Source: Spirometra erinaceieuropaei (lineage: Eukaryota; Platyhelminthes; Cestoda; Diphyllobothriidea; Diphyllobothriidae). From it: a stretch of 64,000 nucleotides of DNA. The position numbers and the translations under genes were made by a program. Positions 46,576-57,357 of this stretch are shown here, piece after piece (the stretch's first letter is position 1; each line of letters begins with the position of its first letter). Below the pieces are notes generated by a model, which saw only the letters and a list, made by a program, of their open reading frames with translations, had not been told where the DNA came from and searched no databases. The DNA is taken from NCBI GenBank assembly GCA_902702965.1, contig CACRXP010000006.1, positions 3,326,814-3,390,813 of the forward strand, written 5' to 3'.

Positions 46576-47160
46576 AACTCACGCGCATTCACCGTCCGCA
46601 CACATGGTGGACATCCTCGGAATGCGGGTGAAGAGTGGAATGACAATAAAGCACACCGCGGATTCATCTGGCTCTAAATTCAGGTGTTTTATCCGTCCAA
46701 TGAACTGATTGGCAGAAGCTATTGTGATTGGTGAGCCTTTGCTAGCCCTGAAAACATGTACCAAAAGGCTGGGACAGCAAAAGAAGGAAAAAGGGGACTG
46801 TTCAAGGCCGACTAGCCCGGCCAGTCACTTAAAATTCGACAGTAAGTGCTTGAAGGTGGAGAAGTGACCACGCTCTTCGAAATGCCAGTATCAGAGAAAA
46901 TGTGCTCCAGTGAACAACTTCGTTTTATCAGATAATCACTCGGGAACTCTCTCCCTTGTGAGCTTGGAAATGTACGTGGCATCTAAATCTATACGCCCTT
47001 GGATTTACATTGTTTCCGAGAGCACGCGACCCCTTCTTGCTGGGCAGACACCAGCGATACTGCGTTCTAATACTTACAATTAAAATTCCATGTCTTCTAA
47101 AACTATAATGAATTATTTGCAATCTACGTGAAGCGCCCCTCTTAGTCGTCATCATCTGAG
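46576..47160 (-). pseudogene. Penelope-like RT fragment, copy 2
   Basis: Minus-strand residues ANQFIGRIKHLNLEPDESAV and VIPLFTRIP (frame 46579-46764) repeat the motif-A region of copy 1. Flanks such as CTAGCCCGGCCAGTCAC and GGGAACTCTCTCCCTTGTG align with 45.81-45.98 kb. It stops at IPRMSTM, upstream of motif B. It was created by tandem duplication or by two insertions. Decayed. Confidence 0.7.
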
Positions 47161-47164
47161 TGCC

Positions 47165-47885
47165 ACATCACCAAAAGTGCCGGAATTTTTCATATTTCTT
47201 AAAATCTCCTTAACTCGACAAGATATCACAAATCCAACAAAACGTTTGCAATATCGTCGAGCGCCGCATCGAAACTCACGAATGTATTCGTGATTAAACT
47301 TCTCAGCTGTATTTGCGAGTGTTCAGGCAACTCCGATAGCATAATTGCAACGCCAGTAGACGCATCAGACAAGTTCCTATTTAGGTGTGCATTGAACGCT
47401 CACTTCCAATCTGACAGTGTCTATTGTCTAAGGTATGGACCCAATATCAACAAGCGTCATCGTGTGTTAACTAGAGAAAATTACCGATAGGAGAATATCT
47501 GGGCAAACTTCAGTTCTGTGGCTGAATTGTAGATGACCAGTTTGTAATCATGTCTGGTAAAAATGACTTGAACGTGCTACTTCCTTTAAGAAAGTTCACG
47601 TCCGCCTTACTCCCGTTCCGAGCCATCTTCTTATTAGAACATCCGCGCACGGTTTTCCTGACTGGGATGTCTCTTAACTGGATGATTATTTTACATTTCG
47701 CACTCAATTCATCCACTCCAGCAAGCGAAAATCTATAGCTCTCCCAAATACCTGTGGGATTTTTTAAGGTTCCATTATATCCTTTCACCTCTTCTCCCAT
47801 CACACTGGTGATCCGAGGTCGCCACATGCCTGTCTGCATGCTGACGTTATAAGTGTTGGTCATCTTCTCAGAAATCAGACTTTCC
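47165..47885. other. Unclassified sequence
   Basis: A 117-codon minus-strand frame (47510-47863) and a 62-codon plus-strand frame overlap. No domain was seen. It may be more of the decayed non-LTR element that follows, but I could not find RT motifs A-C here. Confidence 0.35.
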
Positions 47886-47886
47886 T

Positions 47887-48290
47887 GTGGTTTTTGAAGT
47901 ATGACTCGGATCTCGTCTCTGCATGGCCGTTGAGCAATGTTCTCCTGCTTGGCAATCAGAACTCAGCCCAGCGTGTTCTCCGACTGCGAGCTTATCACAT
48001 TCCTGAATCCTCGGACATTCCTTCTAACGAGGGCTACTCTTTCTGGTACCTTGGTGTTACTCTGTACTCAATATCTCTCACTCTCCCTTCAGATTGGAAT
48101 CCTCCTCACTAAAATTCGTAAACTCGTTTATTACTTTCATCGTCTATGCCCCCGCCTAATCAGAAGATTTATAGATGCCTGCATTCTCTCTCTCTCTCTC
48201 ATTCTTCCCTGTTATGCGGTTAAGTTTCCTGCCCTACTTATAAAAGGCGGCGTTGGAGAGGTTTGGTCCTGCGGTCCCACTTGATTAATA
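47887..48290 (+). pseudogene. Non-LTR retrotransposon RT fragment (thumb region)
   Basis: One frame reads VLLLGNQNSAQRVLRLRAYH and YLGVTLYS; the adjacent frame reads KIRKLVYYFHRLCPRLIRRF and DACILSLSLILPCYAV with PALLIKG. This pattern (nucleotide-derived LGVT box, then helices with RLCPRL and SLILP.Y) is typical of the region after the RT fingers and palm in CR1/jockey-like non-LTR elements. At least one frameshift separates the halves, near 48070-48110. Catalytic residues are absent. Confidence 0.6.
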
Positions 48291-49344
48291 CCATATGATT
48301 AGCTTCCGTCAACAATTCTAGCAAATGCAATGACGCTGACTCAAAATGCATAACGTGTTTGGGCCTTCCTTGTTATTTTAATCCAATGCGTGTCTGTGCT
48401 TATAACGCCATCCTCGGTTACATCGGGTATCAGTTCGCACGCGCTTCCCTGCGTCCATCTTAATCCATCGAGGGACTAAGTAGGCTTGCTGATGGCATAT
48501 TTCTGACGGAATGGAGCTCCGTTGGTTCCAGTGTAGCGGCCATGCACTGCGAAGTAACACCTAGTTCCATCCGTGGCCTTCCAGTTATGATTGCGCCCTC
48601 CTTATCCCCTTAATCCAGTGAGTGGCTGTGTGGTGAGGAGCGCGCGTACACGTCAGTTTCGGTTGCACCAAGCATCAGCTCACACGCTTTTCCCTGGGCT
48701 TGTTCCGAGCTCCGCTTGCGCTGTTTCCCCCCTTCCTAATCCAGCAGGTGCTCAAGTTAACTCTGTTAAATAAAACAATTTTACTCATCTGACCATGTGG
48801 CATTAACCAAGCGGGGCTGCAGAAACAAACCTCGCCGATGCGATGAGTTGGGGCAACGATCGGCTGAAGGATCCCAACACACACACACGACCAGCCAAAG
48901 GGGCCTGTCTTACGGGAAAGTGGTTTTACGGGAAGGACCTATGTATGCATAGACGAATGGCAAAATAAGTACAGATAGTTGGTAAAATTTTTTTCGGGCG
49001 GAAAAGTTTTAGGGCATTGACAAACAACAGGCGAAATTAAGCAGAACAATTTAAAAAATAACATGAACTATCAACAACGATCGTTTCTCAACTCCCTGAA
49101 CTGAGTTCATTGTAGATAATGCACCAGACCATCTACAACAGACGACCCAACCTTGTGCGATGAAGCACCAAACCGAAATAATCGTGTCGGACTCAAGCCC
49201 ACTTAGATAAGTAAAGTAGGTATTCGATGCATACCACATATGCTTGAGGGCCTTCACCCGATCCTTACCTAGGTTAATTTTAAAACAAGTGCTCCAAATG
49301 CTCCCTTCTGTTGCTGGTGTCTTCTGTGTCATTTTAGTCGAAAC
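48291..49344. other. Unclassified sequence with a diverged internal duplication
   Basis: About 48365-48475 (TTTTAATCCAATGCGTGTC, GTATCAGTTCGCACGCGC) and 48595-48700 (CCTTAATCCAGTGAGTGGC, GCATCAGCTCACACGC) are related, offset by about 230 bp, suggesting a short diverged tandem repeat. No gene recognised. Confidence 0.4.
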
Positions 49345-50327
49345 TACAGTAGATGCGCTGACTCATGAAACGTCAACCAAAATTTCGAAATGCATTCTCG
49401 TTTCGAAAAGATAATTTAAGTAGTGTTGTAAAACTAATCATGATGCAGCATAAATCTATAATGATCTAATTACCTCAGGGTGTCGGCTTTCGTAAGAACT
49501 TATTTTCGGCTTCATGAAAGATCTATACTCTGCAAAAAACGACTACTTGTGTACCATGCAATTTTCTCATTGATTTTCGATGCCCTTGAAAATTCAATTA
49601 TATTTCATAGAAAACATCCATAAAAATATTCATTCTTTTACTTATTCAGTAGAAAATCACGTCTTCTTACCACTTCATACTAAAAAGAAGAGTATAATTC
49701 GGTTCAAAAAAGTTTATAATTGTGAGATTTTTTAAAACCGTTAAGTGGCCGTTCATGAAACGTCATGTAGCTGCATTTACGAATGTGGCTTGTAAAGTTA
49801 ACAATATTGCTCAAATCCACTGCTTAATTTTATGAACCTCATATGGTCTCCTCTTAATACCGTAGAGAAATGCATGATTTTCCGTACACGGAAAATATAC
49901 AGCTTGTAGTTCTGAAACCCTGAATGCAAGTGTAACAGCAGGTCGGGTTCAAAATTATTCGGGAATTAGAAAAGTTTTTTAAAACCGAATTATACTCTTC
50001 TTTTGAGTATGAAATTAAAAGAAGACGTGATTTTCTACCGAATAAGTAAAAGAATGAATATTTTTATGCATGTTTTCCATGAAATATAATTGAATTTTCA
50101 AGGGCATCGAAAATCAATGAGAAAATTGCATACAAATTAAGTAGTCATTTTTTGCAGAGTATAGATCTTCCATGCAGCCAAAAATCAGTTCTTTCGAAAG
50201 CCGACACCCTGAGGTAACTGGGTCATTATAGATTTATGCTGCATCATGATTACTTTTACAACACAACTTAATTTATCTTTTCGAAACGAGAACGCATTTC
50301 GAGATTTTGGTTGACATTTCATGAGTA
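49345..50327. mobile_element. Foldback MITE, F1, right end clipped (copy 7)
   Basis: The left end TA-CAGTAGATGCGC begins at 49347. The right arm runs to CATTTCATGAGT at 50327, where the last roughly 20 bp including CACTACTG-TA are missing. The arms are closely matched (for example TCTTCTTTTGAGTATGAAAT). The loop orientation equals that of copy 1. Confidence 0.85.
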
Positions 50328-50329
50328 CA

Positions 50330-52012
50330 ACGACATTCAACAACGGTCGACTAATTTGCTGATCGAATTCTGGACGACTTTATCCATCCCCTGCAGTCTG
50401 AACCGATTGCTACGAAGTCTTCCCGCCCCACGCGGCGTGGCTTCCGACAAATCTTTTACCGTACGTCGGCACATAAGCATTCTGTATTGCCATATCTGCC
50501 ACGGTACCTTAACGTGTAAAACTGAGACTTGAACTGTTTTATGCAGGGTTAATTACTCTTGCATTATTCGTGGAGTTATATTCTGATCACAGCGATCGGA
50601 ACACTTTTTGCTGAAAAAAAATTGAAAGGTTCCTTCAAAATGAGGCGTCTTTCATTCTCTTCCTCTCCAGCAATCGAAAGGGAATACTGGATGTCCACTC
50701 GAAAGTCTGATTGCGCGAGAAAACCAGAAGAGACAGGTAGAAGAGGCGTTTGGTTGAAAAAAATATGGTTAGGGAACGTGTTATGTTTGGCTCTTTTTCA
50801 TCTCTGAGGCTCGCCAGCTGACTCTGAAGAGGAAATGAAAAAGAAGAGGGTCACTGCGAGCCATATTTGGTCGGATAGACTTAGGAAATATTTCTTTCGG
50901 ACAGCCCTTTCAGGGGGGATGCCGGAGCAGACTAACAAAGCAACGGTCGACCCAATCCCACTCGCAAGTTGTCTGTGCCGATAAACTAGACTACCAGTCG
51001 ATAGTTCACCCATGGCAAGCGATGACGTCCACCGCATGTCCCCGACGCGGGCACAATGCGGGCGGCTTGGGTGTGAATTAGCTTACAGCAAAACAGACTT
51101 TCACAGCACCTGCCGCACTCCCTCCTCCCCCTGCCCACCAGGCCCCGGTGGCAGGACAATGTCAAGACTGTCATAGGGGGGGGGGGTTCGGATTCGGCAA
51201 CCGGCAGAGCCAAACACCTCCCTTGAGCGTGTCATACACGACCTAATTCTCAGGTCAGATGTGCCAGACTGCGCTAAGGACAGATCAGATCTCACGTGGG
51301 TGAGGGTACCATGAAGTCCACATTAAGAAGAAACTATCGCAGTCTGACCCTCGGTCCTCCGGTCGCTCTAGAAGAATCCCGTTGTTTCTTCTGTTGGCAA
51401 CCTTCTAAATCAGGATTCTTAGTCTGTCGTGATAGAATAAGACGCATCAGATTTAGTCTCGTGGGGTTGGGTTCCCCATTGCCGACCCCACACTCGCTCT
51501 CTCTCTTTCCTCTCCTATGAACCAGTTGGCTGTCCGAGCCTGCTAACCAGCTGACGGTGGAATGGGGGGGCATGATCTAGTTTATAGTGATAGGGGACTT
51601 ACGCGTCATCTATTGCGCTCTCGCCCCTACCTCGCTTATTCTCCTCCAATGGTAGGACGGTATCAAGACAACCGGAAGCAGGTTGGAGCACAACAACTTA
51701 CAAAACAAAACAGCCCGTCTACGCGTGCCACGCACGAACTGGTCTCCACAGCCTGTAGCTTGATTCAATAAGGACGGTTTGGAGTTCATATGTATGAGAG
51801 TGTCATACAAGCCTAATTGGGGAGGAGTCAGTGCGGTCTGGGTTACGCTCACTACGACCCGCCGTTTTGAGATGAACCGAATTATGTTGTTCTCCCTCAT
51901 TTATTAGGCAAGGCAATGTCAAATTGATCATCAGAGGGGGAGTCAGAAGCAGTGGTTGGCAAAGTTAGACAGCCCGTCTGCGCGTGGCACAAACCACCTG
52001 GTACCAACTACA
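50330..52012. repeat. GC-richer interval with R4 tandem-like repeats
   Basis: Recurring blocks are GACAATGTCAAGA at 51155, GACGGTATCAAGA at 51657 and GGCAATGTCAAAT at 51911; CAGCCCGTCTACGCGTG at 51713 and CAGCCCGTCTGCGCGTG at 51971; and GAGAGTGTCATACA at 51797. They suggest a diverged unit of roughly 250 bp. The (G)10 run is at 51178-51187. Frames are short and unidentified. The next MITE sits inside the same repeat, since GTAAGAGTGTCATA follows it at 53045. Confidence 0.5.
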
Positions 52013-53005
52013 TACGGTAGATGGGCTAACTCATTAAATCTTGACTGAAATTCTGAAATTTGTTTTCGATTTGAAAAGATTACTTAAGTAGGATTGTAAT
52101 ATTAGTCACCCTGCTGCATAATCCCAGGATATTTAAGTTACTTCAGAATGCCGTCTTCTGAACGAATTTCTTTCCGGACGTCTGCAAAAAATACACTCCT
52201 TAAAAAATGACCGGTTAAATAGTATGAATTCTGCCAATTAATTTGAGATGCCCTTATAGATTAAAATACATTTCAAATAAAACATGCATAAAAAATACGC
52301 ACTCATTCGGTAGAACGTTATGTCTTCTTCAAAGTTTTTACTTGAGGGGAGACTATAACTCAGTTTTAAAAAGGTTTCTCTTTATGAGATATTTAAGACG
52401 GTGAACTGCCCGTTCATAATACACCGTGTCTCCGCATTTACAAATGTTGCTTGTAAAGTTTACAATGTAGATCAACTCCACTGCTAACTTTTATAAATCC
52501 CATTTAGTTTCCTCTTACTAGCTTATCAAAATGCATGATTTTCAGAAAATGAAATATATACAGCTTGTAGTTTGGAAACCCCGAATGACAGTGTAACGGC
52601 ACGACGGGTTCAAAATTATTCCGGAATTGGGAAAGTTTTTCAGACTGAATTATACCCTCCCTTCGTGTATAAAATTGGAAAAAGACGTGATTTTCTACCA
52701 AATCAGTAAAAGGAAGAATATAGTGCGCATGCTTCCTTTGAAATATGATTAAATTTATAAGGACATCGAAAATCGATAACACAAATGCATACTAATAAGT
52801 GGTCATCTTTTCAGGATTCACGTTTTGCTGACGGCCAGAAAGAAGTTTCTTCAAAAGTCGGCATCATGAAGTAACTGAAATATCCTGGGATTGTGCTGCA
52901 CGGTGATTCATATTAAAACCCTACTTAAGTAGTCTTTTCGAGTCAAAAACGCACTTTAGAACTTCAGTCAACATTGAGTCAACATGAGTTAGCCCATCTA
53001 CTGTA
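52013..53005. mobile_element. Foldback MITE, F1 (copy 8)
   Basis: The inner element is 52015-53003, ends TA-CGGTAGATGGGC and GCCCATCTACTG-TA. Both TAs are intact and the ends mirror each other almost perfectly. The loop (about 52380-52610) has the same orientation as in copies at 2073 and 49347. Confidence 0.9.
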
Positions 53006-53151
53006 TATTTGGCTTTTACGACGGTGACTCGGATCTCGCACGCGTAAGAGTGTCATAAAACTCACATGGCTGAGAAGGGGGCGAGTTATCCCACAAACTA
53101 TCTCAAGTCACGACTTTTAGTGCGTCATAATAGCTTCAAGCTCATTAAATT

Positions 53152-53742
53152 TGCCAATAGATGCGAAGAGACGAGTCCCAGGAAGCAGTTTTGAAGAAGG
53201 AAGCACGATCGCTGCGACAAGAGCTTTGTTAGCCTGACGTTACGGATTCCTTCTCGAATACATCATCAAAGACAAAAGCAGATAAAGGGGTGGTTCGTGG
53301 ATGTTTACGGCTCCCCCTTCATCAGGGCTTGTTGCACGTGGTGTGATGACTGTTTGATGGCCGACATTTGCGTTGTTTATTGCAGAAATCTCATCACGTG
53401 CAGTGTATGTTGGTGTGATGATTGCCCGATCATCTGACGCACCGATCCTGGTGTTGGGAAAAGTGTTCACCTGTGCGCTCCCAACGTGGCTAATTACTCC
53501 GCCTAGGCAAAGTCTCAACACCGAGTATCGATAGAGAGGGTCATTGCTAACAGACATTGTTAATGGACTGGGGGCCAGAAAACCATGACTCAAGCAGCTC
53601 CCCGCTCACGCGGCTGTCACCTCTAACGAGAATTTCGGCCTTGTCGAATTTGAATGTGTGGCTGGGTCTCGTCGAATGAGCCGCCACTTGAGAGTTGGCG
53701 TCATTTCTCCGCACCGCTGCAGCGAGTTCGGCCATTCGCGAT
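53152..53742 (-). pseudogene. PLE 3' end with partial GIY-YIG (left inverted arm)
   Basis: On the minus strand, frame 53547-53735 reads RMAELAAAVRRNDANSQVA, THS-like AHSTRPSHTFKFDKAEIL and ESWFSGPQSIN, the C-terminal half of the GIY-YIG nuclease with its catalytic-type glutamate in ESWF. Frame 53240-53593 continues with the PLE C-terminus (YSVLRLCLGG, TSPDEGGAVN). The catalytic Tyr half is missing because the arm starts at RMAE. The 3' end includes a mutated hammerhead-like core at 53236-53271. Confidence 0.8.
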
Positions 53743-54552
53743 CAGCCGCCTTCTCGCACCACTTGGGGTTGGAGTTGCACACATATCGGAGGCAACCAGC
53801 AGGCGTCAGGCAATGAGACCAAAATACCCGCTGCCACGACAAGAAACGTCTGGAGTCGTTTATCGGACCTGGTGCAGTTGCGGACAAACCAACTACTTCG
53901 GCGAAACCGGAAGACATCTCCGAAAGCGAATGGCCGAACACGCTGTAGCGGTGCGGAAAAATGACGCCAGCTCTCAAGTTGCGACTCATTCGACGAGATC
54001 CAGCCACACATTCAAATTCGACAAGGCCAAAATTCTCGCAAGAGGTGCCAACCGCGTGAGCCGAGAGCCACTTGAATCATGGTTTACTGGCCCCCAGTCC
54101 ATTACCAAGTGCAATGGACTTCCCCTTCCATACTCGGTGCTGAGGCTTCGCCTAGGCGGAGAAATTGGCCACACGGGGAACGCACAAGTGAACACTTCTC
54201 CCAACTCCCGGTTCGGTGGGTCAGATAGTCGTCCAATCATCACACCAACATCCAACACGCGGGATGAAAGTGTAACACTTAACGACGCGAATGTCAGCAC
54301 ACTAAGTGCAACTATCCCTGATGAAGGGGGAGTCGTGAATATTCGTAGGTATGCGGTAGCATGGCGACTGCATCCTATAAATACTGCAGCTCCTTATGCA
54401 TGAACCATCCTTATCTGCTTTTGTCTCTCATGATGGGTTCGAGCGGGAATCCGAAACTTCAGGCTAATAAGGGTCTTGTCCCAGCGATCGTGTCTCCTTC
54501 TTCATGACAGCTTCCTGGGACTCGTCTCTTCGCTTCTACTGTTGGCACACTC
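53743..54552 (+). pseudogene. PLE 3' end with GIY-YIG endonuclease (right inverted arm)
   Basis: The plus-strand frame 53654-54403 encodes PLE sequence from about residue 63. The GIY-YIG module spans 53846-54106: GVVYRTWCSCGQTNYFGETG, then RHLRKRMAEH, and REPLESWFTGPQSI. Tyr of GVVY, the YFG variant of YIG, the Arg-rich helix and the Glu of ESWF are all present, so this nuclease module looks almost intact. The first 62 codons are antisense to the left arm and not part of the protein. The C-terminal tail holds TIPDEGGVVNI. No RT lies upstream, so it is a 5'-truncated copy. Confidence 0.8.
54427..54460 (+). ncRNA. Hammerhead-like core in PLE 3' end, mutated
   Basis: CTCATGA (expected CTGATGA) is followed by stem II GGGTTC/GAATCC with a GAGCGG loop, then GAAACTTC. 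The G-to-C change at the essential CUGA position predicts loss of cleavage. Its location about 25 bp after the last PLE coding blocks matches the 9725 motif. Confidence 0.4.
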
Positions 54553-55195
54553 TGTTAAAGTCTGCTGAAATATTTTGCGAAAGTTTCCAACTTCTCTTCT
54601 CGCTTCTTGCGATGCAGCCAGGAATGGCCCGCATGTATATAATGGACATGGTTATATGGTATATGGGTATGGATATATGGTATATAATGGTTATGGTGAC
54701 GAATGCACTGATGTTCCGTGGAGATGGATTTCCCGGGGCCGACCTCACTGTCTCTCTCTTCCCTACCCCAAGCACCAGTCCACTGTCCGAGCCAGTCAAG
54801 TATTTGACGACTGGATTGGTCGCAGTGAATGGACTTCCTCGTATTGACGTCAATCTCCGTACTCCCGCTCTCACGAGGCAGCTTACCAGCCACAGCAGAG
54901 GCAAAGACAACTCACCTGCAGAGGTGAATACCATCCGTTCAGTAGGATCCTGTCCAGATGTTGTCGCCGGTCCCAGGCAGACGTCATCGGCTGGAGATCC
55001 ACAGAATAACTGACATCCGCTGTACTGAAATGCTGACGGGTTTCGTATAAGTCAACTTTTGGCAGCACTTTCTTATCGAAATTCCCCTGCAGAAACTGGA
55101 TCTGTCCATATGTTGGCGTCTATCCGCGGGCAATGCTTCCTCGTAGTCTGGTAGATTGGGGCTCGTTACACACACACTGTCTGTACAAGCGAAAG
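54553..55195. other. Unclassified sequence with TATGG-rich microsatellite
   Basis: At about 54636-54700 an irregular run of ATATGG and TATGGTATA units occurs. A block at about 54745-54830 (CACTGTCTCTCTCTTCCC, CACTGTCCGAGCCAG) resembles 51.48-51.55 kb, suggesting another shared repeat. The long frames here (132 and 169 codons) overlap on opposite strands and show no domain. Confidence 0.4.
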
Positions 55196-55199
55196 TCTG

Positions 55200-55420
55200 A
55201 CTTCAGGGAAGCAGTTTAGAAGGAGGAGATGCAATTGCTGAAACAAGAAATACAGCGGTTTGGCGTTTTGAACTCATCCCCGGAGACCGTTTCAAAACAA
55301 CAGAAACTGTCTCCGATGATGAACTCGAGCAGGACTCCGAAACGTCATGCAAGTATACTTCTTGTTCCAGTGATAACATCGCCTGCTTCAGAATTTGGCA
55401 TCGTGACATGTCGGCACGCA
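55200..55420. repeat. Inverted pair of PLE ends
   Basis: The left arm (GGAAGCAGTTTAGAAGGAGG, GAAACAAGAAATACAG, TGAACTCATC) mirrors the right arm (GATGATGAACTCGAGC, CTTCTTGTTCCAGTG, CCTGCTTCAGAATTTGGC). A short hairpin GGAGACCGTTTC / GAAACTGTCTCC lies at the centre (55281-55314). The right arm keeps CCGATGA ... GAAACGTC, a degenerate hammerhead-like core. Same geometry as the 9.7-kb locus. Confidence 0.6.
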
Positions 55421-56429
55421 CTCCGTTTCTCCCGCAACTCTCCGCCTCAAAGACCTGTGGAATGCTCCATGCCTCCTCCTTCTGTTTGTGTCTACCCCGA
55501 TCGAAATACCCTCGTAACTTCAAACGTCCGATCATAGTTTACCAAAGACGGTGGGTGGGGAGCGGGAGGGGGTGAGGGAGCCCAGCGACCAAATCGAACC
55601 TTAAATGTCTATATATGCGAACTGAACAGAATATGAATGAGCAGAGTATGGTTGTGTATTAAGTGCATTTAACCGGCCGAGAACTTTGTCATTCAGGTTA
55701 GCAAACGTAAAAAATCCAGGTCGATAATCTGCGAGAAACTAAATGCTCACCGGACCAAGGGAATTTAATTGTTGACATCGGGGAAAGAGGCCGTAGTTTT
55801 GACTTTCAAGGACCGACCGTCTTCGGCCGGGGCACCTCAAGGACAGAACGTCTCACATTTAAGGCTTGGTACTCAGATATCAATTCCACCAACAGACGTC
55901 TTGGCCTTCCTGCGGCCTATACGGTCCTACGTCACTGCATACCCCATGACCAGGACAAGACGGTTGTACGGAGCTTACGAATGTTGAACAGATACGGCTC
56001 ATCGATTAATTAACTCAAGATGGGTGCACAAACGCAACCGACCTCAACTGAGGTGGCGACACCCAACACAGGAGGCCACCAACATTCACACCCGATGAGC
56101 AGATAGCCAAGGCAGTGAAAAAAGAAAAAATCGATCAGCCCAAGGTCATTTAATCAAACCGTTTGTTCCAAATATTGGTCAATTTTTGCAATAATAATAT
56201 TAGATTTTTATTAAAGGCCCGTCGGGGTCCCAATAAAGCAAGTAAAAATAAATTTGGATACGAATTTCAGACAAGCTAGGCAGAATCTTTACAAACTGCA
56301 ATTCATAGTTTCTGAATTAGTTGTCCGTTGAGAAAAATGACTAGCGAGGGGTGAAAAAACTTCATACAAAAATTTAAAATGACTGGATTAATCTTGCAGG
56401 AGAAAAACCCCTCGATAAAAAATAATAAC
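55421..56429. other. Unclassified sequence
   Basis: A GC-rich run near 55550-55580 is G-rich. No gene or repeat family recognised; frames are 72 codons or less. Confidence 0.4.
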
Positions 56430-56760
56430 AGAAAAATTCGGGCAGAACTGGCCTGTATGTGGCGGTATATAACGGATTAGAATCGGACACCGTCAGGGCA
56501 GAAATAAATGTCAGCCTTGAGGGGTACGTATGCGGGTCGGACAGGACTGGCCTGCATGTGGTATTGTATATGGGATTTGGAACTGACATCGTCTGGACCG
56601 GATTGATACGCCGGATGAGACTATTCGCGTCAAAGAGGCCAGACAAGAGGAACCCAGACGCGATCGGCCAACGTACGCTTCGAGCCCAGTCGAAATTGTT
56701 AATAATGGATCATGGAGTGCCGGCTAAGCTCTCCGAAACGTCAGCAATACAATCCCCTTG
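56430..56760 (+). repeat. PLE-like 3' end preceded by a short tandem duplication
   Basis: ACTGGCCTGTATGTGGCGG at 56449 and ACTGGCCTGCATGTGGTAT at 56544 begin two diverged units of about 95 bp. At 56707-56750 the sequence GATCATGGAG, CTCTCCGAAACGTCAGC parallels the hammerhead-like PLE ends, with stem II GGAG/CTCC and a mutated core. Confidence 0.5.
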
Positions 56761-57132
56761 ATACGGTGGACACTTTATTTTTCTCAAATTTTGTCATTCC
56801 GCTGCTAATATGTATCTCTGTTTAGTAGTCCCAGCACCATGATAATTTGGTGAAATATGATTGCTGGCGTGCGAATATTCTGTCTTTGTTCACAGCAAGA
56901 GATTAAGTGATGCTACATATTTTAGATCTTCACACGGCTGAAACGAGTGAAGTGCGCAAGTCGCTTAAACGGATCATCCACATTTCTCGCCTGTGAACGT
57001 TTTCGGATTAAGTGCGTCAAAAAACCAAGATCACGGTTCCTGTCTTGCACTCAACAGATTTTTTTATTGATTCCAACCGCCTTCACAGTTTACCTGCAGT
57101 GTGTCAGGAATGTCACTAAGCCGCAAATTGAC
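56761..57132. other. Unclassified sequence before the assembly gap
   Basis: Nothing recognised. The 117-codon frame crossing the gap is an artefact of translating N. Confidence 0.5.
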
Positions 57133-57204
57133 NNNNNNNNNNNNNNNNNNNNNNNNNNNNNNNNNNNNNNNNNNNNNNNNNNNNNNNNNNNNNNNNNNNN
57201 NNNN
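57133..57204. other. Assembly gap (72 N)
   Basis: A run of 72 undetermined bases. Sequence continuity and any frame across it are unknown. Confidence 0.99.
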
Positions 57205-57357
57205 TGCAGCGCCTGTGAATCTAAGAATGTCATTTGCGAGACTGGGGGAATGGAGCATGCAGGATCAGATGCAAGAACTGGACATTCGTTCTATATATAA
57301 CCCCTCCACAAAGGGACTGATGTGATGATCTTCTCCTAACAGACAGCAAGGGCATGG

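Noticed and set aside
51178..51187. G-quadruplex-type regulatory site
   Set aside because: Single homopolymer G run without the spaced G-tracts needed; possibly a sequencing or assembly length artefact.
53654..53839. N-terminal part of the 249-codon GIY-YIG frame
   Set aside because: These codons are the antisense of the left inverted PLE arm and spacer, so they are not part of the nuclease.
54504..55013. 169-codon plus-strand frame with Met/Tyr/Trp-rich stretch
   Set aside because: The rich stretch comes from a TATGG microsatellite; minus-strand frames of similar length overlap it; no domain recognised.
56947..57300. 117-codon frame crossing the N run
   Set aside because: It depends on translating undetermined bases; no conclusion possible.
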